Below are positions 13,658-25,259 of a DNA stretch of 64,000 bases, piece after piece; position 1 is the first letter of the stretch, and every line of letters begins with the position of its first letter. This DNA is from Crotophaga sulcirostris. Lineage: Eukaryota > Chordata > Aves > Cuculiformes > Crotophagidae. The stretch is taken from positions 28,623-92,622 of the forward strand of contig VYZB01000120.1 in NCBI GenBank assembly GCA_013397455.1. Reading direction: 5' to 3'. The notes beneath the pieces were generated by a model that saw only the letters and a program-made list of their open reading frames with translations, was not told the DNA's origin and did not search any database. The translations under genes and the position numbers were made by a program.

Positions 13658-13782
13658 CTTGCCTAATCGCTGATGTTCTTCAAAAGCAGAAATCAGTTCT
13701 TGTGCCCACTTTATTTTTTCAGGGCTCGGAGAGAACTGTTCCTGGACAACAGCAATTTGGTTGGGGTGAATCACCTGCTTAC
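13658..13782 (-). CDS. CLYBL: CLYBL exon 7 (citramalyl-CoA lyase, C-terminal part)
   Basis: This 125-base coding exon completes a split Gly codon and then encodes 41 residues beginning KQVIHPNQIAVVQEQFSPSP and ending in QRLGK. The KQVIHPNQI motif is the highly conserved C-terminal segment of CitE/CLYBL enzymes, where the Gly-Lys-x-x-Ile-His-Pro loop lines the acyl-CoA site. The acceptor is a pyrimidine tract ending TTTGTAG, and the donor is AAG followed by GTAAAT. Exon phases (enters phase 1, leaves phase 0) fit exon 6 and the expected next exon starting Gly-Ala-Phe. CLYBL splits citramalyl-CoA into acetyl-CoA and pyruvate in the mitochondrial matrix, clearing a product of itaconate metabolism that otherwise impairs vitamin B12-dependent methylmalonyl-CoA mutase. 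Odd feature: the first exon bases, GTAAGC, themselves match a 5' splice site. Confidence 0.97.
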
Positions 13783-14639
13783 CTACAAAGAAGATTAATA
13801 ACACTAGAATCATGCATCGACAAACAGATGTTCAAGCAAAATGTTCCAACCACTTGAGGCTCTCATATGCCTCGCAGACTTTGTTGTTCTTTACCTAATT
13901 ATTTCACTTAGTTTCTTTTATTTTTAAAACTGGACAACAGGCAGATAGCCTTTTACCAGATTTTTTAAAGAATAAAAATATAATGAACTATACTTGCTTT
14001 CAATATCGTTTGAAAGAACACACAATTCTTTTTCCTCCTTCCCCATTTCAATCCATACATCTTCTCAGGTGCGATTCTCTGGGCAGTCAATAGCACTTAA
14101 GTATAATGCATTGCTGAATTTAACTATATAAATAACAGATCCAGCCACTTATATAAATAATTTGTGTTAAAGTGTGTTCAGAAAATGAGATCTGAAGAAG
14201 ATGGCAAGAAATTTGTAGGACTGAAAAGTTAACATTCACCTAAGGATCATGCCCTAAATTCTCAGTATTGGTTTAGCATCATAACATTATAAATGTTTTT
14301 TAAATTATTGTTGTCACATTAGTTAACAGTTAGCAGGTTGCAATATTTACATAGTCACCAGTATATTAAACAGCTACAGGTAGAGCCCTGAGATTTTTTG
14401 AAGCATTCTTTTTAATACTTTCTTGTGTAAACATACATTAAGAAATTGAAAATAGATGTTGCCATTTTTTCTTTACTAGAGACTGTCAAACGCGAATAGA
14501 TAGTCACATAATCTGTTTTAATCTGTTATCGTATTTAGCTGCCTTAAAACAAACACATACCCAATTTATTTGACAGTTTAAAAAGTGTAACATTTGACAT
14601 TATTACTTGATTTCTAAGGGAAATTCACAGACTGGTGTG

Positions 14640-15150
14640 ATTTCTGCACTTCGGTTTCACAGCGTTTTTGATAAAGAGAGGCTATTGTAATTCCAAGCTT
14701 CCCGCAGAAGCTCCTCTGTGTCAGATAACAAAATTAGTCGGAGGGATGAGCCTGATCCTGCAAACCTGCCATCAAGCGAGCAGCCTCCTGCACACAGAGG
14801 GTCCCACAGCCGTGCAGTCCCGCCGCACGCTGCAGCCTCTCGCGGGAGTGAGATTTTTGCATGCAAAGACAAGTTTGAAGCGTCAGGACTTAAAGAGTTT
14901 TCCTGCGCACGCCAGGGTCTGCTCCGATGTTCTTACTGACATTGAGCCTCCCGAATGTTAGAAATCAGCCCATCACTCCCTATAAGAAATCTCACGCCAG
15001 ACCGCAGCGATACACCAATTTTAAATGAAATTATCCTGGCAAAAACACTGGGATTACTTTTACGAGACTGCACTGGGTCTGGGGGATAAGCTGGAGCGCA
15101 AACAAAATCTGGGGATGCAGCAGCACAATCTGCTTAATTTAACGAGCAAA
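14640..15150. promoter_or_regulatory. Candidate regulatory block in CLYBL intron 6
   Basis: This stretch of about 500 bases stands out from the AT-rich intron by higher complexity and repeated CpG dinucleotides (for example around 14820-14845 and 14875-14910). It also contains an octamer-like TTTGCATGCAAA palindrome at 14857-14868. It contains no CLYBL coding sequence and no repeat I recognise. Such features are common in enhancers and conserved noncoding elements, but no conservation can be measured here, so the call rests on composition only. Confidence 0.3.
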
Positions 15151-16273
15151 AAAATTTGTAATTTGTTAGTGTTGCTACATTTCTTTGCTAAGAAGCCATA
15201 AGTAGCTCAATTTTATTTTAGTTCTCACTAAACAACCTTCAGTTTATGATCTTAAGGGCATTCAAATATTCAGTTCGAAATTTCAATGTGGTAGGTATTT
15301 AAAAAATAGCTTAAAAATAATAAAAAGTTTAAAATTCATCAAGAACTATGTTTTTTGAAATAAACTACATGGAGACAAATTTCTTTAAATAATATGTTTT
15401 ACATGAGGATTAATCAATGGTTTTTAGTCGATTTAATCAAATATCACCTTTAATAATCTTATGATGCTCCTTATTTGTAATACAATAAATTCTCGCTAGC
15501 TAAACTTCTAATTCTAGAACCAAAGGGTGTACAAATAATTCCTCCAAAATCCTATGCAATTTAACTTTCTGGGAAAAAATTTAGAATATATTTGAAATTA
15601 CACTTAGAGTCAGTCTACTATTATAACAAAATTTAAAATCTTAATATATGATTTTTTACAGTGTAAAACATTTCTTTAAAAAGATTTGCTCTTGATAAAG
15701 ATTTCTGTAGCAGCAAGCTATACTTTTTATCATTAAAACAATACAAAACAATTTACAGAGAATATAATCTAACTTTCGATTTATAGCATTCAGGTGCTTT
15801 TTTTTGCCACAGATTATGTATCCAAATAACTGCATAACAGAGGTAATGCCATGGAGGAATGAAACAAATATTTTAAATGGAATTGTTGTTATTGACAAGT
15901 TACTGAGAGAGTGCAAAATTGGAAGACATTAAAATTTATGACCATGAAATTCTTTTTACAGTACCACTTGATATATCGTGCTTTAAATCAATACTTGTCA
16001 AGTCTTTTAGGTAACTGTATGATGGTGTCATTTTAGTCTTCTACAAAAGACTGCAAAAAGAGGGGAAACCTATAGTGTTTCGTATTTATATCTGGCTTCT
16101 CAGCATGTAACACAGGACTTTCTATAATGACTATGTCAGCTGTTACAGCTTATGGCAAGGCTTATTTAATTTTTCCCGTAAACATTCCTCAAATGGATGA
16201 ACATTTATATAGGGAACACACTGACTTTAAGTCCAAGGGTTTTGGTATTGCAAAACATCTTGCTAGGTGCACA

Positions 16274-16299
16274 TGCATGCACGCGTGTGTGTATATATA
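16274..16299 (+). repeat. Short GT/AT mixed simple repeat
   Basis: Alternating CATGCATGCACGCG is followed by GTGTGTGTATATATAC. It is a short purine-pyrimidine alternating run, too short to be a notable microsatellite. Confidence 0.6.
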
Positions 16300-17190
16300 C
16301 TCCTCTTATAAAAGATACATGTATACAAATAAAAATAAATTAATTATACATTAAAAAGATATATTAATTTGGCTAAATTACCTTTGAAAACATTTGATTT
16401 TATGCAAACATGCTTGCTGAAGGAACAACAGGCTGCTTGTAAGATAACTGGAAAAGAAAACTTGGCTACAATAAGCAATTGAGGGTCACAATCGTAACTA
16501 AGTAGCTGGTAAATTTTTTGCTATATTATTTTGCTAGTTTAATCTTGAGTGAATATATTTGATTACATTAAGGCAAATTCTACCAGTCTAAATCTGAACA
16601 TGGGAAAATCTAAGGGCATATAACTTTGCTGAATATTGTAGATTTGCATTAGTTTTAGGGGTGGTGAATTTGACCCTCTGCATGCAAATAAGTGTGTGTT
16701 CTCCAGGTAAGAGAGCAATCTGGAAGTTTCAGTTCTTTTTAGTTCCGTTGATTTCAATAATTTTGATTCTTTATGAAAAAGTGGCAGGAAGGAATTTAAA
16801 ATATTTTAAAATAACAAGAACTGTGTGTTTTGAACTTGTTAATAAGGTGACACTTCAGTGTTTTACTCTCACTTTATCAGAGGACTGTCAGTCGCAAATA
16901 CGATCTGCAGACTTCTGCTTTATACAAGGTCATGGATTAAGCTAAGACCCATTTGTAATTTTCTGTGATGAATACTGAATTGGAAATGTTAAAATGTTTC
17001 AGTTCTATAGTTTTGTAGCAAAATAGTTTTGCTTTTCGTTTCGAAATGACATTTTGAGCAAGAAAGATTATAAAAACATTAAATAAACTTAAAGCAAAAT
17101 AAATAAAAAATGAAACATTTTTGAGAAACATATTTTTGTTTTTTACTAAATATAAGAAAAAGCCTGGTTTGTTTTGACTTAAACAGATTC

Positions 17191-17226
17191 TTTTACTATT
17201 AACTATCAACTTTTACTATTAACTAT
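17191..17226 (+). repeat. 16-bp direct duplication
   Basis: TTTTACTATTAACTAT occurs at 17191-17206 and again at 17211-17226, separated by CAAC. It is a local tandem duplication inside the intron with no evident function. Confidence 0.9.
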
Positions 17227-18908
17227 TCTTTTACCTCCCCCCCCAAAATCTGAAAAGCCACTATTGCAATGTCTCTAATTATGGTCGGACTGATTATCAG
17301 GCTCATTGCTGGATTTTGGAAATGTGTTGATGATGGTTCTGGAAAGGCAGGAGGCAAAACCAGGAGCTATGAGTTCACCTCAATGAAATCTGTACCTTTT
17401 ACAGATCTTTACTCCTCATATGGAAAGGCAAGACACATCTATGGCCAAGTTAGAAATTCACTTTACGCCCTACCTTGCCACACGTGACTTTTTTATTTGC
17501 CTCCTATCTGCACTTTATCCTGATGTCAGACAACTTGACCATACAGACACTGGAGTCCAAACCACCACCCACATTGTTTATGCTGAGCATTTCTAAATTT
17601 TCCTAAATTGGCAGCCTGAGTTAAAGATTTTAATACATATTAAGCATTCAAAAAGAGTGCTCTCAAAGGTGTTTTAGCATCTGCAACTCCATCTTCTGTC
17701 AACAGGAGGTTTTTAAAAAATCAAGCCTTTCCTTAAAGCTAGGAAATATTGGTTGAGATTAGGTAGCCATCAGCAGGTGCTACCATTCAGGACCTCTGTT
17801 ATTTTCCCAGCTTCAATCACAGACAAATGAAGGGTGGAAGTCCACACGGACGTGGATAATGTAGCTGTGAGTAGCAAACCCATTCTGCCTCCAAAACAAG
17901 ATTTGGTTTTGCAAAGGCTGAAGCTCAGCAGACAGTAAGGCAGAGTTTTGTGCTGCAGAGCATTGATCGCTATTCTTTTACTGGCATGTTGAGATCACTT
18001 AAAAGAATGCTTGGTTTGTTAGATTATTTTGCTTGGTGCTTTAAGATACCACATACAACTAACTGTCAAAATATAGTTTGCTAGATGGCATCACCAGGAA
18101 CCATGCCTTTACTAACAAAACCCCAAGAGATGTACTATTATCCTATGTATATCCTTAATGATGGTCAGAGACAAATAATGTAAACTGTTTGTCCTATATG
18201 CTGGCATTCCCTAATGCATGTGTCAAATGGCTGATTTCTATTGCAAAACCCCAATCTTTGGTGGCTGCACTGTCCCACCAGGGTGTCTGAGTGATCTGGT
18301 ACACCAATCACAGGGTAACAGGCTGCCTTACAGAGCTTTGGGGCAAGGAGCCTGCTGCTCTTGCTGTCTGCCAATACCCGTAGGCGTCACCAGCACTTAC
18401 TGGGAGGGGAGCCAGGAGATGAAAAACAAATCAAAGAAAATAGTAAGAAAATAACTTTTCCCTTAACAATTAGCACAAGAGATTTGCTTATCAACTCCTT
18501 CACCTAAAAAGTGTTTTTTTAACAATTGCCATTTAAAAAAATAGGAGAAAGGGAACCACATATTTTAAGAAGCAACTGTAGGGTGGCCGTCACAGAGTAC
18601 AGTATCGCCTTTCTCGTGCTCTGTGATGGGAGGAATCACTGCACAGCCTCTACTCTGACTTCTCTTCAAAAACAGTCACACGCTTCATGGGATGTGGTTT
18701 TAAAAAGCAGCCTGTGACTTTTCAGGCAAAATTTTCAGCCCCAATTTAAAAGATGCTAATAAACATAGAAGAGCTTGATATGACTGAATTTTTCAATAAA
18801 TGACCTGAAATAAAAACCAAGTTATTTGTCTAAGTGACAGCGACTGTAGCAATATATTTAAATTGAAGAAGCTATGTGTTATTTTGAGATATCGGCAGAA
18901 AGCCATAC

Positions 18909-19076
18909 CAGTGAATCCCATTGAGGCACCTTCTCGTGATTGCCTACGGAGCCCGTCTTCATCTCGGAAATCAATGTATACCAGGTCTATTGCTTGAAGG
19001 CCAAATGCCTTTGCTGTGACTATTATTTTTTGCCTGGCATATAGAATATCGTGCGTTTCCTTACTGCTTGTTGCAC
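18909..19076 (-). CDS. CLYBL: CLYBL exon 6 (citramalyl-CoA lyase)
   Basis: This 168-base exon finishes the Gly codon begun in exon 5, encodes 55 residues, and leaves one base of the next Gly codon. The product begins ATSSKETHDILYARQKI and includes AKAFGLQAIDLVYIDFRD and REGASMGFT. These match the CLYBL barrel segment leading into the conserved Gly-Phe-x-Gly-Lys loop. In CitE-family enzymes this region forms late beta-alpha units of the TIM barrel and contacts the acyl-CoA. The acceptor is TTTTCGTAG and the donor is ACTG followed by GTATGG. Compared with my recollection of the human protein, Asp-Glu-Asp-Gly replaces Asp-Gly-Ala-Gly, a surface-type substitution. There is no frameshift or stop. 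Confidence 0.97.
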
Positions 19077-20450
19077 CTACGAAAACAATGAAAACAAAGG
19101 AAAGCTGACAAGAGTGTTTGAAATCTTTCTCTGTTAAATATTTCCCATGTCAAAAAAGAAAAGTTTGAGATTTCATTTAACCAATTTAGAAAACAAAAGA
19201 GGGGTGCGAGGCTATATTGACAAAATAATACACTTGTGAGGAGCTAAAGCTGCTCTAGCAATAAATAATTAAATCTTTCCTTAAACACGAGCCTATAAAA
19301 TTCAGATTTTGTTTCAGTTCAAATCAGAAGTTGTAAGCCTGAAGTCAGCGGAAGTTTTGGCTGGTAAGGACTGTGGAGTTGGGAATAACATGAAGTAAAT
19401 ATTTTATTATATTAATTACTGTACATACAGGGAAAGCACTGCAGCAAGAGAAGCTTTATACAAATTCATATACTGGTTACAACTAAATGGTTAAAAAATT
19501 CACACTGAGAACAGAATTGCACTTTCCTTGGTTGTGATTCTTGTCACAACTGATGTCCTAAGCTGAATATTTAAGCTTTACTATTTGGATGAAAAATGAT
19601 GGTAGATGACTTCTGAGAAGAAGCAGAAGTATTCATGAGACTTCACGTGCTCACTGGGCACCAGCTAAGCAACATGCTCATGTGGAGGGTGATGTGAAAT
19701 AAAAAAAATAATAATAGTATGTTCTCTTTTCTTCAGGCCAGTATTTAGGCACAGATTTCCAGTTCGCAAGGAATATTTTAGCAAAACAATGCTAATTTTT
19801 ACATTAACATATTTATTTTTAATTTAAATATTGATAGCTCTGCACCATTATCTTTAACCTGAATCAGATTAATAAGAAGCTAAGTGGTCTCTCATAGAAA
19901 ATATTTCGAGATACTTTTCATTTTTGCGGAAGAGTGATAGTGCTTTCACAGGAATAAGCGACTGTATTGACATGGGACATATTTAAAGTAAATTTTTGAA
20001 AGTAAAATGTGGCAAGAGAGTATTCGTTTATGATGTCAAAAGCCTGACAGATAATTGTCTGTAAATCTGTGATGCAGCAGCCATGGGAATTTTAGGACTT
20101 TAAATGTAGTTCTTAAAAGCATATGCATGTTTTTTGTGGATATCATATTTTTAAATCATTTCAGTGACTCAACAGGTTTTGAGTTGTTTTTCACTAATTT
20201 TTGGTACTGCATTACAAGAAGCACAAGAAAGTGTCAGTGCCCTGTAACACACAGGGACCACACTTTAACGTTCCAGTTATATATTCTGATTGAAAAAAAT
20301 CAAGGAGGAAATGAAAATTTAAAATGCAGATTCAAGCATTGTAATTACTCTAATTGTTGCTGTCAGAAAAGCAATGGACATAAATCACATCAGGCTTCTC
20401 CAATGCAAATGCCACATGCTAACATTTGTAATAACCAGACAGGTAACAAC
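19077..20450 (-). other. CLYBL: CLYBL intron 5 (about 1.4 kb)
   Basis: The intron runs from the unusual GTTGTT donor after exon 5 to the TTTTCGTAG acceptor before exon 6. The sequence is AT-rich, with no other exon, repeat or RNA gene that I recognise. Confidence 0.85.
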
Positions 20451-20544
20451 CTATGCTGGCACGGAAATCCTCTCCTCCAAAGACGACTGCGTCCAAATGA
20501 AAGCCAACCTGGGATCCTGTTCTCCGTGCTTCTTCACAGACAGC
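20451..20544 (-). CDS. CLYBL: CLYBL exon 5 (metal-site exon)
   Basis: This 94-base exon encodes 31 residues plus one base. It starts AVCEEARRTGSQVGFHLD and ends in AVVFGGEDFRAS-Ile. The GGEDF motif supplies the second acidic metal ligand (Asp) of the Mg2+ site in CitE/CLYBL enzymes. The exon was found by translating the reverse strand; open frames on the plus strand across it are antisense shadows. The acceptor is CATTTGAAG. The donor appears to be ATAG followed by GTTGTT, with T at intron position 3 where A or G is usual. This is the only choice I see that joins in frame to exon 6. Skipping the exon would shift the frame. Confidence 0.95.
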
Positions 20545-22324
20545 CTTCAAATGAGAACAGAGTATTAATTCCTACAGAAATGCAGGATGCAGAAAGACTG
20601 AGAGGATATTACAGCAACTCAGTGTTACCTAAATCCTTCAGATAAAACTGCTCCTACTAAGTAAAGACACTGTAGGTGCTTGACTGTGCGTAGTGCTTTA
20701 AAATGACTCAGCAAAAGAGAAAACATTATCTTTCCCTAAGCACCTATATGCCTAGACTGAGTAAATACAGGACATTGTAGTAGATTCCCTACCTTTTGAT
20801 TGACATAGGGGTATTACTGTGATTGGTACTTCAGGTATTTATGTAACAATATGAAACAAAATATTTGTCAGATACTGCTTAAAAGCAAACAAAGTATTTG
20901 ATTAGTTTGACATGCATGAGAAACAGAAATAAAGATCAGAATCTCTTTTATTGAATAAATAATTTGAATGGTTTTAAATACTTGTGGATTGCTTATAGGA
21001 TATAAGGATTTCTTACAGGATTGCCAATTTAAAATCTTCTGCTACATGTATCTAAAAAGCAGGTAAGGAAGTAAAAAAAATGCAACAAGTGCTGCAGGAA
21101 AGTATTAAAATAAAAGCAAACAAAATGTTGCTGCTCTAGCTACTCTATGAAGTGCATTTCCAAAATATTACTATTTGATATTGATGTTTGGAAAATATTA
21201 CTATTTTTAAGGCTAAGGTACACAGAGAGACATAGATGTAATTACAAGCTCTGCTAGTAGGTGTTCTATGGCAGCTGGCATGGCAAGAAATTATTCTTAA
21301 CTTGAATCAGTTTAAAGGCAACTCTCCTGCCAACATCAGGAATTGCAATATTAAAAATTCCCCTATAAAATACTGCAGGTGAAGAAAAACCTCAGCTGGT
21401 TTAAAATACGATTTAACTCTGTATGTGCATACTGGACAGGAGCGTGTCTGTTTGGTTACTGCTTTATTACGTTCCCAGATACATTAGTGTGTGTTGCAAG
21501 ATAAATGGTTGTATCAAAAGAGTGAGGCCTGTGAGGCCTGCCGGTGCTGCTGGAGGTGCTTCTGAAGTGTACGTCCTCAGCTGGTCCGAAACTTTTCCCT
21601 TAGAGCTTGGGAGGGGAATGCTGAATTCCTGGTGCACGCACAAGATCTTCCGTTTCATTAGCACGCTGCCTTGCCTTTCTGAAAAACTTGGACTTGATAC
21701 TGAAGGTTGGGGAGTAATTTCTATTAAAACGCACTGAAAAAATAACATTTGATCTAAAATTACCCTAAAAAATGAGCACGTTCTTCAGATATTTCCTCTT
21801 TTCAAAGTTAATTATACTTCTGTTCTTAGCATTAAACCCCCACCATATACACAAAAAAATGACAGCATGAAATTTGGTTGTAATGTTATCAGTTGAAACT
21901 CTTATAAAGATACCAGTTCATCAGTTGTGAAATGATGATAATTCTTTTTTCTTATTAAATGTTATACAAAAAGTTCAATTTGATAGCTACTAAATAGCCA
22001 AGTATGTTGCAACACTGTGAGTATTTAAAATCTTTGGAGAATCATGTTCCTTCTCCATGTGTATTAAAAATGATAACAGTAATGCTGAGAGGTTTTGTTA
22101 TATGGCATAGGATGTCTGGAACTGTTTTGTCACTGAAATATTTTGAATTTATTAAGGCCTTTACAATACAAACATGAGAGTTAATCGTACTAATGCTCTG
22201 GGTGATTGAAAAATATGTTTAGTATTTTTTAACCTCTCTTTCTTGATGAAATTAGGGGAATGAGTATTCTGCTCATCCTAGTTTGCTGAGATGGCTAAAT
22301 ATGAACACTTCAAGACCTGCTTAC
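20545..22324 (-). other. CLYBL: CLYBL intron 4 (about 1.8 kb)
   Basis: The intron runs from a GTAAGC donor to a CATTTGAAG acceptor whose pyrimidine tract is short and interrupted. It is AT-rich. A small repeat of about 15 bases (AAAATATTACTATTT) occurs twice near 21165-21205. I see no additional exon, and open frames here carry no recognised motif. Confidence 0.85.
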
Positions 22325-22426
22325 CTTAAAATTGAGCAAGCCCACTGCAGTTTCCACAAAAGGGATAAAATTCATTGGTTCTACAAGTGTTCGGCCTTTT
22401 AGGTGATGTAAGAATTTGTCTGAAAA
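22325..22426 (-). CDS. CLYBL: CLYBL exon 4 (metal-site exon)
   Basis: This 102-base exon, phase 0 at both ends, encodes 34 residues starting FSDKFLHHLKGR and ending in NFIPFVETAVGLLNFK. The IPFVETAxG motif is a hallmark of the CitE/CLYBL family; its Glu is the first Mg2+ ligand. The acceptor AGTTTTAG gives Phe-Ser-Asp-Lys and continues directly from the Trp that ends exon 3. An internal CAG six bases in would leave two bases of the Asp codon and break the frame. The donor is a consensus AAG followed by GTAAGC. Confidence 0.97.
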
Positions 22427-22631
22427 CTAAAACTAGACAGTATGAGCTATCAGAGAAAAAGAAGAACAGTCTGCATGTATAATTAACACGTTAAATTTTC
22501 ACCTGGCTGTAACAACACCCCTCCCCACCCCAAAACCTTGCAATTAAAAAAAATTAAACCACTTTTTAACAAGGCCTGCAATTTGAAACTGCAGCATTCC
22601 CATACATTCCTAAGTTTCCAGGCTGGTTTGC

Positions 22632-22647
22632 AAAAAAAAAAAAAAAA
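22632..22647 (+). repeat. Poly(A) run
   Basis: Sixteen consecutive A bases, followed by further A-rich sequence. It is a simple homopolymer tract, prone to length variation and sequencing error. Confidence 0.9.
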
Positions 22648-23034
22648 TAAAAAATAGAAATCCAAGTTTAGCACCTCTCACCCTGGCTTAGTGAAATGCA
22701 AATCCGCCGGCCCTGGAAAACAATGAAGTGCTGCTGTACCTGAGGTCCGGTTTTGTTTCAGGTCCAGCACTGCCATCACTGGAAGTGCTCCCCAGCCTTC
22801 TAAGTGGCATCCGTATTATTCATTACGGCACCGTTACCCTTTTGTTCAATAGGCTTTTCTTCATAATTTTTTAGCTTACCTAGGAAGGCCTTAAAAAGGA
22901 AGTTTAATTCTTTGAAGACCAAAGCTTGCCAATTTTTTCCATGAGACCAGTTCACAGCTAGCTCTGAGCTGCCAGTGGGGTAGCCCAAATTCCAAAATCT
23001 ATCATCTGGAAACATACAAAAGCTCTTGCACAGA

Positions 23035-23061
23035 TTTTTCCCCTTTCAAAAGGGGGAAAAA
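23035..23061. repeat. Tight inverted repeat (C/T arm, G/A arm)
   Basis: TTTTTCCCCTTT is followed after a single C by AAAAGGGGGAAAAA. The arms are complementary except for a one-base offset, so the site could form a hairpin with almost no loop. Its low complexity suggests it is a slippage product rather than a functional element. Confidence 0.7.
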
Positions 23062-25259
23062 AAAGAAGGGGGGGAACCCTCAGCCCTGTATTGTAAATCT
23101 ATTATGTCTGTCCAGATCGAGTAATTTGCGCAGAGATAAACATATCACAGGTACGGAGAAAAGATGTTAGTAAATAAAGACAAAAATAACATATGCATAT
23201 ATTTTAAATTTAAGGAATATTCGACTATTAATGGATATCAAAGGAAAGGGAATTTTAATCATCTCTCCATTCAGTCTCAGTTGGGTAAATCATATCTAAG
23301 AGATTTGCATAAATATAAACCATCAAAGACTTTTCATCTTCAAAGGGGGTTTCAAGACCCTATAAGCTTTGTACTGTAATCATCGCAGGTCACAACCCTG
23401 CAGGAATAAGGCTGCTATGGCAACATAAAAAACTAATGCTTAAGGCTTAGCATAATATTCTGACTAATAGAAAGGAAACTCATTTTAAAAGCTGGCAGCC
23501 TATTTACCAGAAGCTGGATTAGAGGTGTTATTTCCCCTTTTAGCTTCCCCCCACCACCCCTCCCCAAAAGAAGGAAAATCTAATCACCCAGATCTTGAAA
23601 AAAAGCTTTCTAGCAATTTGCAGTAACTTTACAATTAGGCCAAAATAAATCACAGCTTTCTTCGATGAACAATTCTGCCCTTCCCATCCCTGCATTGCAT
23701 TGCCACTGTGGCCCCCTCCATAACTTTTTTTTGAGAAGGGAATTCTACTCAAAAATGTGCAAGAAGAAAAATAATAACCAATGCAATTCACATGTGGGAG
23801 TGTACAGTATGACAGGTACAACAGCAACAGAAAAAAGTAAACTTCACACAGGCAAATGCAGAAAATGAGGTAATATATTGGCATCAGCACATATTCTTAA
23901 AACTCTTATGTGATTTTTATTTTTAAGTGGAAAAAAAAATGTGCTAAAGTGTTTATATTCTAGGTGCAAGTTAAAGCAGCTGAGCTCTTCTTTTATTCTA
24001 AAATATTTTAAAAGTCACACTCCTGGGATTTTTACTACCTTTTGTTTAGAAGGTAAACAACAACAAAAAAAAGCACATTTAATTAAATATTGGCTCCCTT
24101 CCTCTCCCTTTTAAAAAATTTGCAGTAAGCACCAACACAAAAGGTAACGAGTGGAGAAGTTTCAATTAATTTTTTTTTTTTCAAAAGGAGACGATTAAAT
24201 GTTTCCGGCCCGGTAAAGTGTTCATTTCAGGGAGAAAGGGGGGAAAAAAAAAAGAAGGCGGAGGGAAAAAAACCCCACAAAGCTTGGGGAGGGGATGAAG
24301 TACCAAGGCCTCAGCAGTTCTTTCAATTCCAGTGCACACCCAATAGTGTGTCGGGAAGAATGCACACTGGTCGGGATTTGTGGGAGAATTGTCCCACCAC
24401 AAAAGAGGGAGAGTTACGCTTGTTATAGTCCAATAAGCCATGCCAGTCAAACAAGTACCCACACTAGGGACAAAAGGAAAGCAAGAGATTCTCACACAAA
24501 AGAAAACAAGTAAGCCCATCTTTTAGTTGTGCATCAGCCTCCAGGTTTTCTGCTGCACATAAATAAAAATGAAGGGGGGGGTGTGGGTTGTAAGGGGAAA
24601 TAAACAGCTTCTGGGAGGCTGAAAAATCACGCCGGAGTGAATTTGGGGAGGATTTGGAAAAGAAGGTAGCGGCGCTAAGCAGAGCACGCTCTTTGTGTGC
24701 AAAGGTTGGGCAAAGTGAGAGGGAAGCAAAAGGCAGACCACAAGGCAGAAGTTGTTAGGGTTGGCTTGTTTTCCATGATGGAAATCAAAGTTAGAGAGAG
24801 GAAAGGTGGAAGGGACTGAAGTGACAAAGAGCCCCTGCATCCCACCTCCCCGCAAAACCTACTTGGTGGCAGCAAGGGCCTTGCCATTTTGGAAGCATGA
24901 ATATTCATTACTGACAAGTTACGTCTAACACTTACATGGCTGTAAACCCTGAGAGGTATACTCTGGTTAATTTAATTAAATGTTGGTGGAAGGGGATGAT
25001 GTACTTTCCATTGCAAGCAACAGAGGCCAAAGAGGCAATGCCATGGAATGGATGGGGCTCATCACATACCCAACGTATTTGCTCAGTTGTATGCTCACGC
25101 CTGATCTTAATGGTTTGATCAAGGTTAGATGCTGAGATTAAAATAGATCCTAATACATCTGCCTGCCTTTCATCACAGCTTGCACGCGTGCTAGTTGTCG
25201 GCTAGCGGTTTGGAAAAATATAGAAGTGAATAATTAAGCATTATTCCTTTACTGGCATA

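Larger units (their letters stand above)
13783..18908 (-). other. CLYBL: CLYBL intron 6 (about 5.1 kb)
   Basis: This intron is bounded by a GTATGG donor after exon 6 and a TTTGTAG acceptor before exon 7. It is AT-rich, with a complex, CpG-containing block at about 14640-15150, a 16-base tandem duplication near 17.2 kb and a short GT/AT run near 16.28 kb. I see no other exon. Open frames on both strands are short and lack motifs. Confidence 0.85.

Noticed and set aside
20127..20645. 172-codon plus-strand open frame
   Set aside because: It overlaps CLYBL exon 5 in antisense. The conserved protein signal is on the minus strand, so this is a shadow.
22412..22420. Alternative acceptor CAG inside exon 4 (TTTTCAG before ACAAATTC)
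   Set aside because: Using it would begin the exon two bases into a codon and break the frame with exon 3, which ends in a complete Trp codon. The upstream AGTTTTAG acceptor preserves Trp-Phe-Ser-Asp-Lys.
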